Below are positions 1 to 6,430 of a DNA stretch of 10,853 nt, one piece after another. A program made the translations under genes and the position numbers. Below the pieces are notes generated by a model. The model made no database searches. It saw nothing but the letters and a program-made list of their open reading frames with translations, and had not been told where the DNA came from. Numbering within the stretch: the stretch's first letter is position 1; each line of letters begins with the position of its first letter. Source of the DNA: Ichthyophonus hoferi (lineage: Eukaryota; Opisthokonta; Ichthyosporea; Ichthyophonida; Ichthyophonidae); the NCBI GenBank assembly GCA_002751075.1, contig NAOQ01000685.1, positions 1 through 10,853 on the forward strand. The letters are read 5' to 3'.

Positions 1-66
1 AGTGCATAATATATAGTGCATATAATGTATAATATATAGTGCATATAGTGTATAATATATATATAG
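1..66. repeat. irregular AT-rich tandem repeat
   Basis: The word ATATAGTGCATAT recurs at roughly 20-base spacing, mixed with TATAATATATA. It is a degenerate satellite-like stretch with no coding signal and may continue to the left of the window. Confidence 0.7.
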
Positions 67-143
67 ACAGAGAGGTGGATCTATAAGTAAGTAGATAGAC
101 AGATGAATGATCAGTAAACTATTGATGGAGTATTAAATTCGTT

Positions 144-311
144 TCAATTCGCTGCGTTATAAAAATTAAATATATATATAGGAAGCAATTGGTAGAATAT
201 CACTTTCATTTCTATACGTTGTGTGCCGTTTCCTTGCACATCAACCAGTACGGTAGTTCCAAAATATCCTCTTCGTCGTAACTGCCATATTACTGGAGCC
301 ATATCACACAT
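144..311 (-). CDS. exon-like short frame, tentative Calx-beta-like
   Basis: This is a 55-codon minus-strand frame with ATGs at 311-309 and 302-300 and a stop at 146-144. The part over 181-302 is richer in G+C than its surroundings and reads like real protein: a basic run (QLRRRGYFGTT) followed by a beta-strand-like stretch (VLVDVQGNGTQ). The last dozen codons run into TA-repeat DNA and are probably intron, so a splice donor may lie near 196-215 (the minus strand has GT there), although none is a strong consensus. The pattern of hydrophobic residues, arginine, then G-x-F-G-T followed by alternating hydrophobics resembles the second half of Calx-beta repeats in large extracellular proteins. That similarity is from memory and weak. 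The frame is much shorter than a full domain of about 100 residues, so it would be one exon of a larger gene. A near-consensus X-box lies 3 bases upstream of the first ATG. Alternatives are a gene-fragment pseudogene or a chance frame. Confidence 0.35.
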   Translation of the reverse strand: MCDMAPVIWQLRRRGYFGTTVLVDVQGNGTQRIEMKVIFYQLLPIYIFNFYNAAN

Positions 312-313
312 TG

Positions 314-327
314 GTTACTATGGTTAC
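314..327 (-). promoter_or_regulatory. RFX X-box candidate, full consensus match
   Basis: Read on the minus strand this is GTAACCATAGTAAC, which fits every position of the RFX X-box pattern GTHNYYATRRNAAC. RFX factors bind such imperfect palindromes upstream of ciliary and other genes in animals. It sits just before the exon-like minus-strand frame. Binding is inferred. Confidence 0.4.
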
Positions 328-503
328 TATTAAGACTAACCAATCGTAGTATTCATAATAATGAGTCATAGAAATGAAATGTGAAAAAATAAAAAATAAA
401 AAATGAATAAAAGCAGTTTGTAATTGAACAATTAAAATGAATTATATCTAGGGTAAGGAGTTTAGTGTATATAGTGAAAATCATGTGGTAATTTTATAAT
501 TTT
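328..503. other. AT-rich spacer, nothing recognised
   Basis: This stretch is A-rich with short AAAAAT runs. There is no open frame of note and no structure beyond base composition. Confidence 0.6.
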
Positions 504-519
504 ACATATAATACATACA

Positions 520-553
<34 letters not shown>

Positions 554-698
554 CATACAAACATATATATATATACACATACATAGATACATACATACAT
601 ACATACAGACATACATATATACACATACATACATACAGACATACATATATACACATACATACATACGTACGTACATGCATAGATACATACATACATAA
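504..698. repeat. CATA/TATA tetranucleotide microsatellite
   Basis: Nearly uninterrupted (ACAT)n/(ATAC)n with shorter TATA and ACAC variants, GACA interruptions and a CGTACGTACGTA patch. Two near-identical sub-blocks (about 599-630 and 631-662) show that a larger unit of about 30 bases was also duplicated. Overlapping frames of Met-Tyr-Val-Cys repeats on the minus strand are artefacts of the tetranucleotide repeat and are not genes. Confidence 0.95.
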
Positions 699-811
699 AT
701 GTACATTTAGAATATAACTCAATCAGGGAAGGGCATTACATACATAAAGATAGAAATGCGGCTGTAAAAAAAAGGCAAAGGGCTAGCACTATAATAACGT
801 CATCTGCAACA

Positions 812-834
812 CTCTCCATGGCAACAATGGTTGC
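812..834 (+). promoter_or_regulatory. X-box half-site and GCAAC/GTTGC palindrome
   Basis: CCATGGCAAC (816-825) is a perfect right-hand portion of an X-box, while the left half deviates. It overlaps an inverted repeat GCAAC-AATG-GTTGC (821-834), which presents the RFX half-site on both strands. The function is inferred. Confidence 0.25.
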
Positions 835-894
835 ACACCTGACATGTGTCAAGCTAGTGGAATACTGTGATAGGTGGAGGCAATGTCAGTCATG

Positions 895-908
895 GTTACC
901 ATGTCAAC
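895..908 (+). promoter_or_regulatory. RFX X-box candidate, one mismatch
   Basis: GTTACCATGTCAAC matches GTHNYYATRRNAAC at every position except one (T in the second R position). It lies in the mixed-composition island, about 570 bases from the consensus-matching site at 314-327. Confidence 0.3.
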
Positions 909-990
909 TGTTGCCCAACTAATACGTGATCTTTACAAAATGCTACTGGTGTTTATGTTTTTATTTTTTTATAAATTAGTAACCAATGCA

Positions 991-1013
991 ATACTATACT
1001 ATACTATACTATA
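991..1013. repeat. ATACT pentanucleotide repeat
   Basis: Four and a half copies of ATACT lie in tandem. It is a short pure microsatellite ending in ATAGTACC. Confidence 0.9.
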
Positions 1014-1363
1014 GTACCGTGAAACTGATCACTGGTGTGTATATGATAGTATGATGGTATGTAAATGCTTGCATTGGATTGGCTTGCGTTACATACATAC
1101 ATACCAAAAAAAAGTATGTTATAGAACGACATAAATAAATAGTATTCCACAAACGATTTTTTAAAAACCTCTCGTTCAATAGATAGTTATAGTTATAATT
1201 TATTTCATTACCCTAAAAACAGTCACTATGTATTTGAGATGTATATTTTTATATAAAGTTATTAAATATATGTGTGTATGTGTGTGTTATTATTGGGCGA
1301 TGGTTTTAATGTAGCACAGCGATAGGTAGATGTGGATGTGACTAATCATTATAATGGCAACAG
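1014..1363. other. AT-rich spacer, no gene seen
   Basis: The stretch contains short ACAT and TGTG runs (around 1091-1104 and 1270-1288) and no frame with coding character. Confidence 0.6.
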
Positions 1364-1376
1364 TTGCTAGGTACCT
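1364..1376 (-). promoter_or_regulatory. weak X-box-like site
   Basis: On the minus strand GGTACC-T-AGCAAC resembles the two-half RFX pattern GTNRCC-spacer-RGYAAC with one mismatch in the left half. It overlaps a GCAACAGTTGC palindrome (1357-1367). It is the weakest of the four. Confidence 0.2.
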
Positions 1377-1888
1377 AAAACATACACACATAGATATCTT
1401 ATAATGCTAGCTTTTAAAATGTATAGGAAGATCATATTATTAAATTAATATATTTATTATTACTGTGTTATTAATACTAAATCAGGGTATATATTATTAT
1501 TATTATTACGATTAATCTATTGCTTATATTAGAATCTATCTGTTTACATATATATTATTTTATGTATATATTATATATATAATATGGATCTATTAATTAA
1601 AACATGGCTATATGTATATAAAGATTATTTTAACTATATTTATATGTAATGATATTATAGATCTATATAGATCTCTAACTATATAGCTCTCTAGCCATAA
1701 TATGCAAATATATATTCATATATATATATATATATATATATTATAACTACTATAGCAAAATACATATACATATATTATAAATCTAGGTAAAAACACTATA
1801 AATATAGTATAAATAGAGGTATAAATATGTACATATAAGACTATATCCTATTATATATTATTTTAACATTATATTAAAATTTAAAACT
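1377..1888. repeat. very AT-rich low-complexity stretch
   Basis: Dense ATAT, ATTA and TAGATCTATATAGATCT words, with a pure TA run at about 1718-1741. No coding frame, splice pattern or RNA gene is visible. Confidence 0.7.
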
Positions 1889-1966
1889 CACCCCTGGTTC
1901 GCATCTCCCTTTCAGCTTGGCATGTGCCTATGACTTTGTATGGCCTGGATCAATAAAGTTTTTTTT
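1889..1966 (+). other. transcript 3'-end-like island (AATAAA then T8)
   Basis: A small island richer in G+C begins with a pyrimidine-rich run ending in CAG (TCTCCCTTTCAG, 1904-1915), which looks like a splice acceptor. It continues for about 35 bases and ends in AATAAA (1952-1957) followed by G and eight T. This would suit a short terminal 3' exon with a poly(A) signal, or the 3' end of an old retroposon. No upstream exon can be traced in the AT-rich DNA before it. I do not recognise a family. Confidence 0.3.
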
Positions 1967-2610
1967 AATTAAGGTATAGTTAGATCTACAGTGTAAGTCA
2001 ATGATTATTGTATGTTAATGTTAATGTTATAAAAAATGGTTTAGCGTAGTCTGCATACGTATGCCTTTTCAATATATATATATATATACATATTGTTTCT
2101 ATAATCTATAAACATTAACGTACCCTACAACCTTCAAATTGTTGTCAGGTTATGTCTTTATATAGATTACCTGTTAGAATAACTAAACGCAATAATAGCT
2201 AAACTATTCAATATTTGTAGTACTAAATATAATGAATTATCTACATATACATAAATATATAGATGGGTACATATAACTTCTATTGTTTAGCAGTAATAAG
2301 TATCTTGTACTGGCAATATAATACATTAATATGTGATATATATACGTCCATATATCACAATTGTTTTATCTAAAATGTACTTTTATCGGCAAGGTATTGT
2401 GGTTAGATGATTGGCTACTATAGTTTGGACAACTTAACTCGACCCGTTTCAATACAATTAGGTTCTGTAATATTATTTAATATGAATGATACTATAGTAA
2501 ATTAACCTATATCAACTATTTTAAAAAATAGTATATATTGAATATTAAAATACTTCAAAAAATAAATAATTGTTTTTAGTCATTGTTTTATGTTTATAAT
2601 TATATGTATG
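1967..2610. other. AT-rich intergenic DNA, no gene seen
   Basis: Contains a short TA run (about 2073-2088) and scattered ATATAC words. There is no open frame with coding character and no recognisable repeat family. Confidence 0.6.
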
Positions 2611-2629
2611 TTTTTTTTTTTTTTTTTTT
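2611..2629 (-). repeat. poly-T tract, probable inverted retroposon A-tail
   Basis: Nineteen T in a row are followed by complex sequence (TTGGAAAATAGGTATTATGG). Read on the minus strand this is a unique sequence ending in A19, the usual look of a SINE or processed retrocopy inserted backwards. The 5' limit of the unit is unclear. The word TATGTTTATAA occurs at 2589-2599 and again at 3298-3308, but the first copy is not adjacent to the tail, so it is weak evidence for a target-site duplication. Confidence 0.4.
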
Positions 2630-2886
2630 GGAAAATAGGTATTATGGGTATTTGGGTTTGTGACCCTGAAACTCTACCTAATCAATCCTGGATCAATGTT
2701 TTTATTGGTTATTATTGCGATAATCCATATCATATGATCTGACCTTGTTGGTCCGCTCGCTCCGCTTATTGTACTAAGCTCCTATTGTAATTAGCATTGG
2801 GTTTCACTTGCTACAACGAAAAAGCCAATCATTTAAAACCTATAGTCAAGTGACTAGCTCATATATTCGAGGTATTTATTAAATTT
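2630..2886. other. possible body of an inverted retroposon, family unknown
   Basis: Complex, moderately AT-rich sequence directly follows the T tract. It includes a patch richer in G+C, GTCCGCTCGCTCCGCT (2751-2766). An 11-base inverted pair (TGACTAGCTCA at 2851-2861 and TGAGCTAGTCT at 2907-2917, 10 of 11 matching) straddles its far side. I see no clear tRNA-type A and B boxes. Confidence 0.25.
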
Positions 2887-3081
2887 TTGTTTAAAATTTT
2901 TTTTTCTGAGCTAGTCTTAGAAGCAATACTTATCTCTGATCCTTATGCAATAGAAGGCAATGTAAGAGAAAGCGCACTTGTTGGCCCTATCTCTATATAT
3001 CTATTACGATTATATCTAGTTATTACTGAAGGAGAGATTCCCACTTTGGCATGCTTAGGTGCAAGAGTGCTTATAACGTAA
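2887..3081 (+). CDS. unrecognised 64-codon frame, possible exon or repeat fragment
   Basis: The frame runs from ATG at 2887 to a stop at 3079-3081. The first six codons come from an A/T-run region and are doubtful. The remainder is a plausible mix of acidic, small and hydrophobic residues (for example DPYAIEGNVRESALVGP near residues 18-34), ending in a hydrophobic Leu/Tyr/Ile segment and PTLACLGARV. A T9 run followed by CTGAG and CTTAG (2899-2920) could be a splice acceptor. GTAAGA (2961-2966) and GTAACG near the stop could be donors, so the frame could be part of a spliced gene. I do not recognise a family. It lies about 260 bases from the inverted A-tail and may belong to the same retroposed unit, although on the opposite strand. 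A chance frame is possible. Confidence 0.25.
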   Translation: MFKIFFSELVLEAILISDPYAIEGNVRESALVGPISIYLLRLYLVITEGEIPTLACLGARVLIT

Positions 3082-3320
3082 CGCAGTGAGCTATCAATGA
3101 GAGTTGCCAAGCTTGTATGATTGTGATTGTATTGATTTCACTCAAAAGTAAATAAATGGTTCTCTGTATTCAATATAGAAGAGTTATCTTCAGAACACTG
3201 ACACATATTTAATTGCCAGTGGAGAACTAGGCATTGCAATGAGAAACGACGATTATAAAATACAGAAGTAAGGATTTCTCAATCATCAGACAGAGTATAT
3301 GTTTATAAAATGTCTGGTAG
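3082..3320. other. no gene seen
   Basis: Moderately AT-rich unique-looking sequence with no open frame of note and no repeat structure. Confidence 0.5.
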
Positions 3321-3360
3321 TTTCCCGTATTTTCCCATATTTTCCCATATTTTCCCGCAT
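3321..3360 (+). repeat. 10-bp tandem repeat TTTCCCRYAT x4
   Basis: Four consecutive units, TTTCCCGTAT, TTTCCCATAT, TTTCCCATAT and TTTCCCGCAT. The last contains TTTCCCGC (3351-3358), which fits the E2F consensus TTTSSCGC exactly, and the others are relaxed versions. The perfect 10-base period places the motifs about one helical turn apart, on one face of the DNA. It may be a small homotypic binding-site array or a chance minisatellite. Confidence 0.6.
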
Positions 3361-3367
3361 TGGTATT

Positions 3368-3375
3368 ATTTGCAT
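3368..3375 (+). promoter_or_regulatory. POU octamer ATTTGCAT
   Basis: This is an exact octamer, overlapping the palindrome TGCATATGCA (3371-3380). It lies 8 bases after the TTTCCC array. Octamers are bound by POU-domain factors in animals. Occupancy is inferred only. Confidence 0.3.
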
Positions 3376-3477
3376 ATGCAGAGCCCTCCTCTATTAATCG
3401 ATTTTTTTTTAATTTATCTTTGCCCGACCTTTGTGTATTGCGAGTGTTAAAGGATGGAAAAGTGTTTGTTTATTAAT

Positions 3478-3542
3478 AAACGGGACCTAATTGTAAAGAT
3501 TACTATTGGTTACCAACTACAAATAACCACTAAGGCCCGTTT
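3478..3542. repeat. 65-bp imperfect hairpin with AAACGGG ends
   Basis: AAACGGGACCTA (3478-3489) pairs with TAAGGCCCGTTT (3531-3542) around one small bulge. The loop contains a near-palindrome TTGGTTACCAA. The compact inverted ends resemble a very short foldback or MITE remnant. No target duplication is evident. Confidence 0.4.
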
Positions 3543-4080
3543 ATCTATTATCTAATCTCGATTCTAGTATCCATAATTGGATGGTGGATATTGGTCAATT
3601 TCTGCATCAACGTTAATGCCCACATTCTATTTATTATTGACAAATCAATTCACCTGGTTGGTCAAAACCTCACTCGATTAATATTGCTTGCATATAACAT
3701 TGTATTTTCTATTTGTTGGCAAAACATTAGCCAAACTAAGTTGGGTTGGTCCTAACAAAACCCTGTTTATTATGATTGTTTTGATAACATCCTTACACCA
3801 TTATTTGATAAAAGCACTGTAACGGGCAATTTAGTGATATGAAAGAGTGTGGGAGAAATTAAAGGTGTCGTCATTTCTCGTTATTCCCATTTATCTATTT
3901 CTCTTCAAATCTATCAACGTCTTTTACTTTGTTTTATGCCTGATAAAATAAATGAAATGTCGGTTCAACCAAGTGGACCTGTTCTGTGCTTGCATGTCCT
4001 AGAAGGTTTTCTCTTTGTTCGCTAGAGGAATCAGTAGATATGGTATATTGTACGATGTTTCTATTAGAGATTAATGATTA
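3543..4080. other. unique-looking DNA, no gene recognised
   Basis: The sequence is less AT-rich than the left third of the window but has no frame with coding character. Short words such as GGTTGGTC recur (about 3657 and 3744), without a clear repeat unit. Confidence 0.5.
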
Positions 4081-4088
4081 TTAGTCGC

Positions 4089-4138
4089 TATATAAAGGTC
4101 GTGTACCGTAACATAATCTGTGCCGAATACCAGCACAG
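4089..4138 (+). promoter_or_regulatory. candidate TATA core promoter with small stem
   Basis: TATATAAA at 4089-4096 is followed by about 20 bases and then a short inverted repeat CTGTGC/GCACAG (4118-4123 and 4133-4138), where a start site would be expected at 25-35 bases from the TATA box. It lies just before the first repeat A copy, so it could be the promoter of a transposable element (an LTR-like U3/R border) or of a host transcript. No long frame follows. Confidence 0.3.
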
Positions 4139-4183
4139 CTAGCGTTCTTTTGTACTTAAGGGTTTTCACTCACAATGTTATTT

Positions 4184-4374
4184 TTCTATATTTTTAATTA
4201 TGCGTCCAATACGGTTACTAAGATAGCATCTCCATTTTGTTAACTTAGTGAATGTAGAAATTTGTATAGAGTAATAATAATAAGAATAGTGTATGTTTGT
4301 GTGGTATAGTGAACACATTCCTTGTGTACCGGACACGCAATTATTCCAGTTGCTCTTAACCCTCTGGAATTTTA
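4184..4374 (+). repeat. repeat A, copy 1
   Basis: This stretch aligns with 8838-9002 in the same orientation. The best blocks are TTAACTT...ATGTAGAAA...TGTATA...ATAATA (about 4240-4286) and the end block CTTAACCCTCTGGAATTTTA (4355-4374), against CTTAGTCCTCTGGAATTGTA at the other copy. Copy 1 has about 45 extra bases between those blocks. It is old and divergent, the family is unknown, and it may be the end of a larger element. Confidence 0.45.
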
Positions 4375-4390
4375 AAAGCATTGAGGTATT

Positions 4391-4452
4391 CGATCAGATT
4401 GTCTAATCAGAAATCCTTTATTGCAATTTTCGATCAGAAATTCTGGTCGTAA
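4391..4452 (+). repeat. left arm of long-range inverted pair, with internal CGATCAGA repeats
   Basis: Bases 4420-4452 match the reverse complement of 8604-8636 at 30 of 33 positions. Just before it, CGATCAGA is repeated at 4391 and 4431, with a related AATCAGAAAT between. Terminal inverted repeats with subterminal copies are typical of DNA transposon ends, but no target-site duplication is obvious. The pair may instead be two pieces of one repeat family in opposite orientation. Confidence 0.5.
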
Positions 4453-4609
4453 CAAATAATCTATTACAATTTCGAGGAGGAAGAGCGATTGGATTAATAA
4501 CTTTACTTTACTAGTAAGTGGACTATTTTATGTATAACGGATATAGACCTGAATCAATCAGATATTTGAATTACTACATTGTAAATAGTAGAATCTTGCA
4601 ATCCTTTAG
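4453..4609. other. AT-rich link, no gene seen
   Basis: Lies between the left inverted arm and the plus-strand coding remnant. It ends in TTGCAATCCTTTAG, which could be a splice acceptor. Confidence 0.4.
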
Positions 4610-4789
4610 CTATCTAAAATTACCAATCTGGGTAATGATGTTGCTCGTTTACGAGAGATCTTGGGGACCAATAAGATACCAGTAAATACATCACTAAGAT
4701 TGGAAAACACCCCCGAGCATTGGGCAACTTGGACTGGCGGAGTGCTTGGAGATGTTGGAGCACGGATTCCCACTGTTAATATCGAATAA
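4610..4789 (+). pseudogene. unidentified coding remnant, open stretch 1 (59 codons)
   Basis: This plus-strand frame is open for 59 codons from 4610, directly after a TTTAG that could be a splice acceptor, to a stop at 4787-4789. The protein looks genuine: an amphipathic helix-like start (NLGNDVARLREILG) followed by LRLENTPEHWATW and the glycine-rich stretch TGGVLGDVGARIPTV. Codon composition and G+C are higher than in flanking DNA. It has no Met start. The overlapping minus-strand frame at 4606-4896 is its shadow. I do not recognise the family. It may be part of a mobile element protein or a decayed host gene. Further open stretches on the same strand follow, but I have not joined them. Confidence 0.4.
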
Positions 4790-4818
4790 ACCAAATCTAT
4801 CAGCAGGTACCCCATTAG

Positions 4819-4992
4819 AGATATGAAACAACCATACAATACACACAGAAAGAACATACATCCATACCTCAAATCACTGGTACTGCTGATACCCAAAAGA
4901 TATTTATTTCAATTGATGCTGTGGATTCTAAAAGACTACAAATTAAAGTAGATTCAGCTCAAGAGACATCAATTGGCATGGCAATGAAATGA
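4819..4992 (+). pseudogene. unidentified coding remnant, open stretch 2 (57 codons)
   Basis: A second plus-strand open stretch lies 30 bases after the first. It reads as a polar protein with a clear pattern: ITGTADTQKIFISIDAVDSK near its middle, then LQIKVDSAQETSIGMA. Alternating hydrophobic and polar residues suggest beta strands. It is in a different frame from stretch 1 and has no start codon of its own at the left edge. Its proximity and shared strand suggest one ancestral gene, but I can only describe the pieces separately. The family is unknown. Confidence 0.35.
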
Positions 4993-5154
4993 ATATAATC
5001 CAGAAACAAATTTACTTCAAACCAGTGACCAAGTTCTATCTCAACAACTCACTTCACCATTACCAATATGATCCAAGTCAGATTCTCTTCTTAATATATC
5101 TATGCATTATATGTTATATTTTCCTCCTGATTGATTAAAGCCCTTACTCGCTGA
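4993..5154 (+). other. weak continuation of the plus-strand remnant
   Basis: Short plus-strand open pieces rich in Gln, Ser and Leu (for example LLQTSDQVLSQQL near 5010-5050) lie between open stretches 2 and 3. They are compatible with the same decayed gene but too short to stand alone. Confidence 0.2.
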
Positions 5155-5274
5155 TCTTATACTAATGCACTAGTTCTACTCTATGTCAACCTATTGATAT
5201 TTCTAATAAAATTATTACATGAATTTATCTACTTATTAACTCATTTAGATGCAGAAAATAGTATCCTGCAATAA
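5155..5274 (+). pseudogene. unidentified coding remnant, open stretch 3
   Basis: This plus-strand open stretch ends at a TAA (5272-5274). It is strongly hydrophobic at first (ALVLLYVNLLIFLIKLL), like a membrane segment, then polar (THLDAENSILQ). Almost all of it lies inside repeat A copy 2. Copies 1 and 3 of that repeat carry no such open frame, so either this copy keeps a former protein end or the openness is chance. No family recognised. Confidence 0.25.
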
Positions 5275-5278
5275 TATA
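5167..5278 (+). repeat. repeat A, copy 2
   Basis: Aligns with 8838-8946: GCACTAGTTCTACT against GCATTATGTTTCTACT, then GATATT-CTAATAA-TTATTA and ATCTA-TATTAACT-CAGATG-AGA. I judge the core at roughly three-quarters identity by eye, with small gaps. It lacks the CTCTGGAATT end block of copies 1 and 3. Confidence 0.5.
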
Positions 5279-5499
5279 TATATTTATATACAATATGTTG
5301 TTTGCAATGTATTGTATTTAGAGTTGTTGAGTAAGCAGTTGTTTTAGCATTCCTTTGTGCTTTCAAATCATTGAAACCTTGTGTGATAAAATTGGTAATT
5401 ACAGCGAGCAACATGATTATTTCCGATTATAATTTGCTAATTAGAGATAATGACCTCAACATCTTATATGTGGTGCATTGGTATGCCGTTCAGGGAGAG
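5279..5499. other. link between repeat A copy 2 and the copia fossil
   Basis: AT-rich sequence. It would correspond to the region just after the copia polyprotein on the minus strand. No convincing polypurine tract or LTR edge is seen. Confidence 0.4.
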
Positions 5500-5960
5500 C
5501 CTAAGGTTTATATGTGTACATGTTCATTAGGACTTTGCCCTTTCTATTGGTTGGTAGGAGACATTGCCTTTCTCAGCCAATATGCAGTTATCAGCTCTGA
5601 CGGGTAAGGTGTAACCTTGTCCTCCCCATGAGTAACACAGTCTCTGATGTACCAATATTGGACATTGATGCATCTAGGTGCCCCTTGAAACGCTATTCTG
5701 TTTAATGATGTGTATTTTAGGCTGGTTGTCTGTATGTAGGCTTACACATCTGGCCTTGATGCATACGCTCTCCAGGAGTGAGCTGATGTAGGTGATTAGG
5801 TGGCATGTTATTGAAATTGTAATAGTCACCTTTGGTTGTAGATAGAACAGTAATTGACTGCTTCTTGGACAGCTAGTCAATGGGTCTCCCAGCCAAATAA
5901 AAAAAAGTATCTAGACCTATGACAAGCTCATCGTAGATTGGCAGCAAAATTGAGGTTCGA
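5500..5960 (-). pseudogene. copia RNase H remnant
   Basis: The minus strand shows the copia RNase H signature HTDNQ (about 5719-5733) and, downstream, a block like NVQYWYIRDCVTHG (about 5626-5670), which corresponds to the K/N-HIDVRYHFIRE block near the end of copia pol. A Ser-Glu-Leu-Ile-Thr-Ala block follows, where copia usually has the D-x-LTK end. This fixes the strand and the 3' limit of the coding part. The plus-strand frame at 5371-5607 is an antisense shadow. Confidence 0.65.
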
Positions 5961-6049
5961 GAAAATGATAAGTATGAGAGGAACTCTCTCATGAATTATG
6001 CACTCCTCTTCTGTAGTTTTCAAATACCTCAGTAAGTACATAGTCATCT

Positions 6050-6430
6050 CCTAGATGGCTTTTGTTGGTTTCCCCACATATCTGGTAAAATAGCTAACCA
6101 TAAATTGTCAGTCAGGTCAGTTAGATCTGGTTGTCTACCAACGACTTCCAATTAGACTCTGGAATGCTATCTTGTTGAATGTCGAGTATACAACCTTGTT
6201 TGTTGTCCCCATGATGGGCTCTGAAAGCATTAAAAAGTTAGTCAGATAACAATCTTCCAGTCTACATGATTTGACCAGTTCCTTGATGTATCCAATCTGA
6301 GAGAGTTTAAGGCTTCGGCCAAATTTTTCAATTGTAAAGATGATAACAGCAATAAACATAGAACTTGCAACAATTGATGAGTTTCATATCTGGACACTTG
6401 TATCTGGAGAGGAGGTTTTAAAAGGCACAA
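6050..6430 (-). pseudogene. copia reverse transcriptase C-terminal remnant
   Basis: The minus strand reads LSQIGYIKELVKSCRLEDC and later AFQSLIGS. These match the copia blocks after the RT catalytic core (L-S-Q-x-x-Y-I-x-x-L-L and Y-x-S-L-I-G-S-L), which normally precede T-R-P-D and the Y-L-K-x-T block, also faintly visible at 6150-6050. The catalytic centre itself is not recognised. Confidence 0.6.

Larger units (their letters stand above)
699..990. other. mixed-composition island carrying X-box-like sites
   Basis: This stretch is more complex and richer in G+C than its surroundings between about 780 and 930. It carries two X-box-like sequences, listed separately. A plus-strand frame is open through the microsatellite and on to 923, but its residues look like chance translation and I do not call it a gene. 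The island may be regulatory DNA. Confidence 0.35.

Noticed and set aside
462-722. Three overlapping minus-strand frames of Tyr, Val, Cys and Met repeats
   Set aside because: They are direct translations of the CATA microsatellite in different frames and have no protein character.
700-923. Plus-strand frame open from the microsatellite to 923, with a 34-codon piece from the ATG at 818
   Set aside because: The residue mix looks like chance translation, openness begins in simple repeat, and the same bases are better explained as X-box-like sites.
4178-4381. 67-codon minus-strand frame
   Set aside because: It lies across repeat A copy 1, contains a Tyr run from a TAA/ATA repeat, and the aligned copy 3 does not keep it open.
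4606-4896. 96-codon minus-strand frame
   Set aside because: It is antisense to the more protein-like plus-strand stretches at 4610-4789 and 4819-4992, and I judged those the real signal.
5371-5607. 78-codon plus-strand frame
   Set aside because: It is antisense to the copia RNase H end, whose blocks are recognisable on the minus strand.
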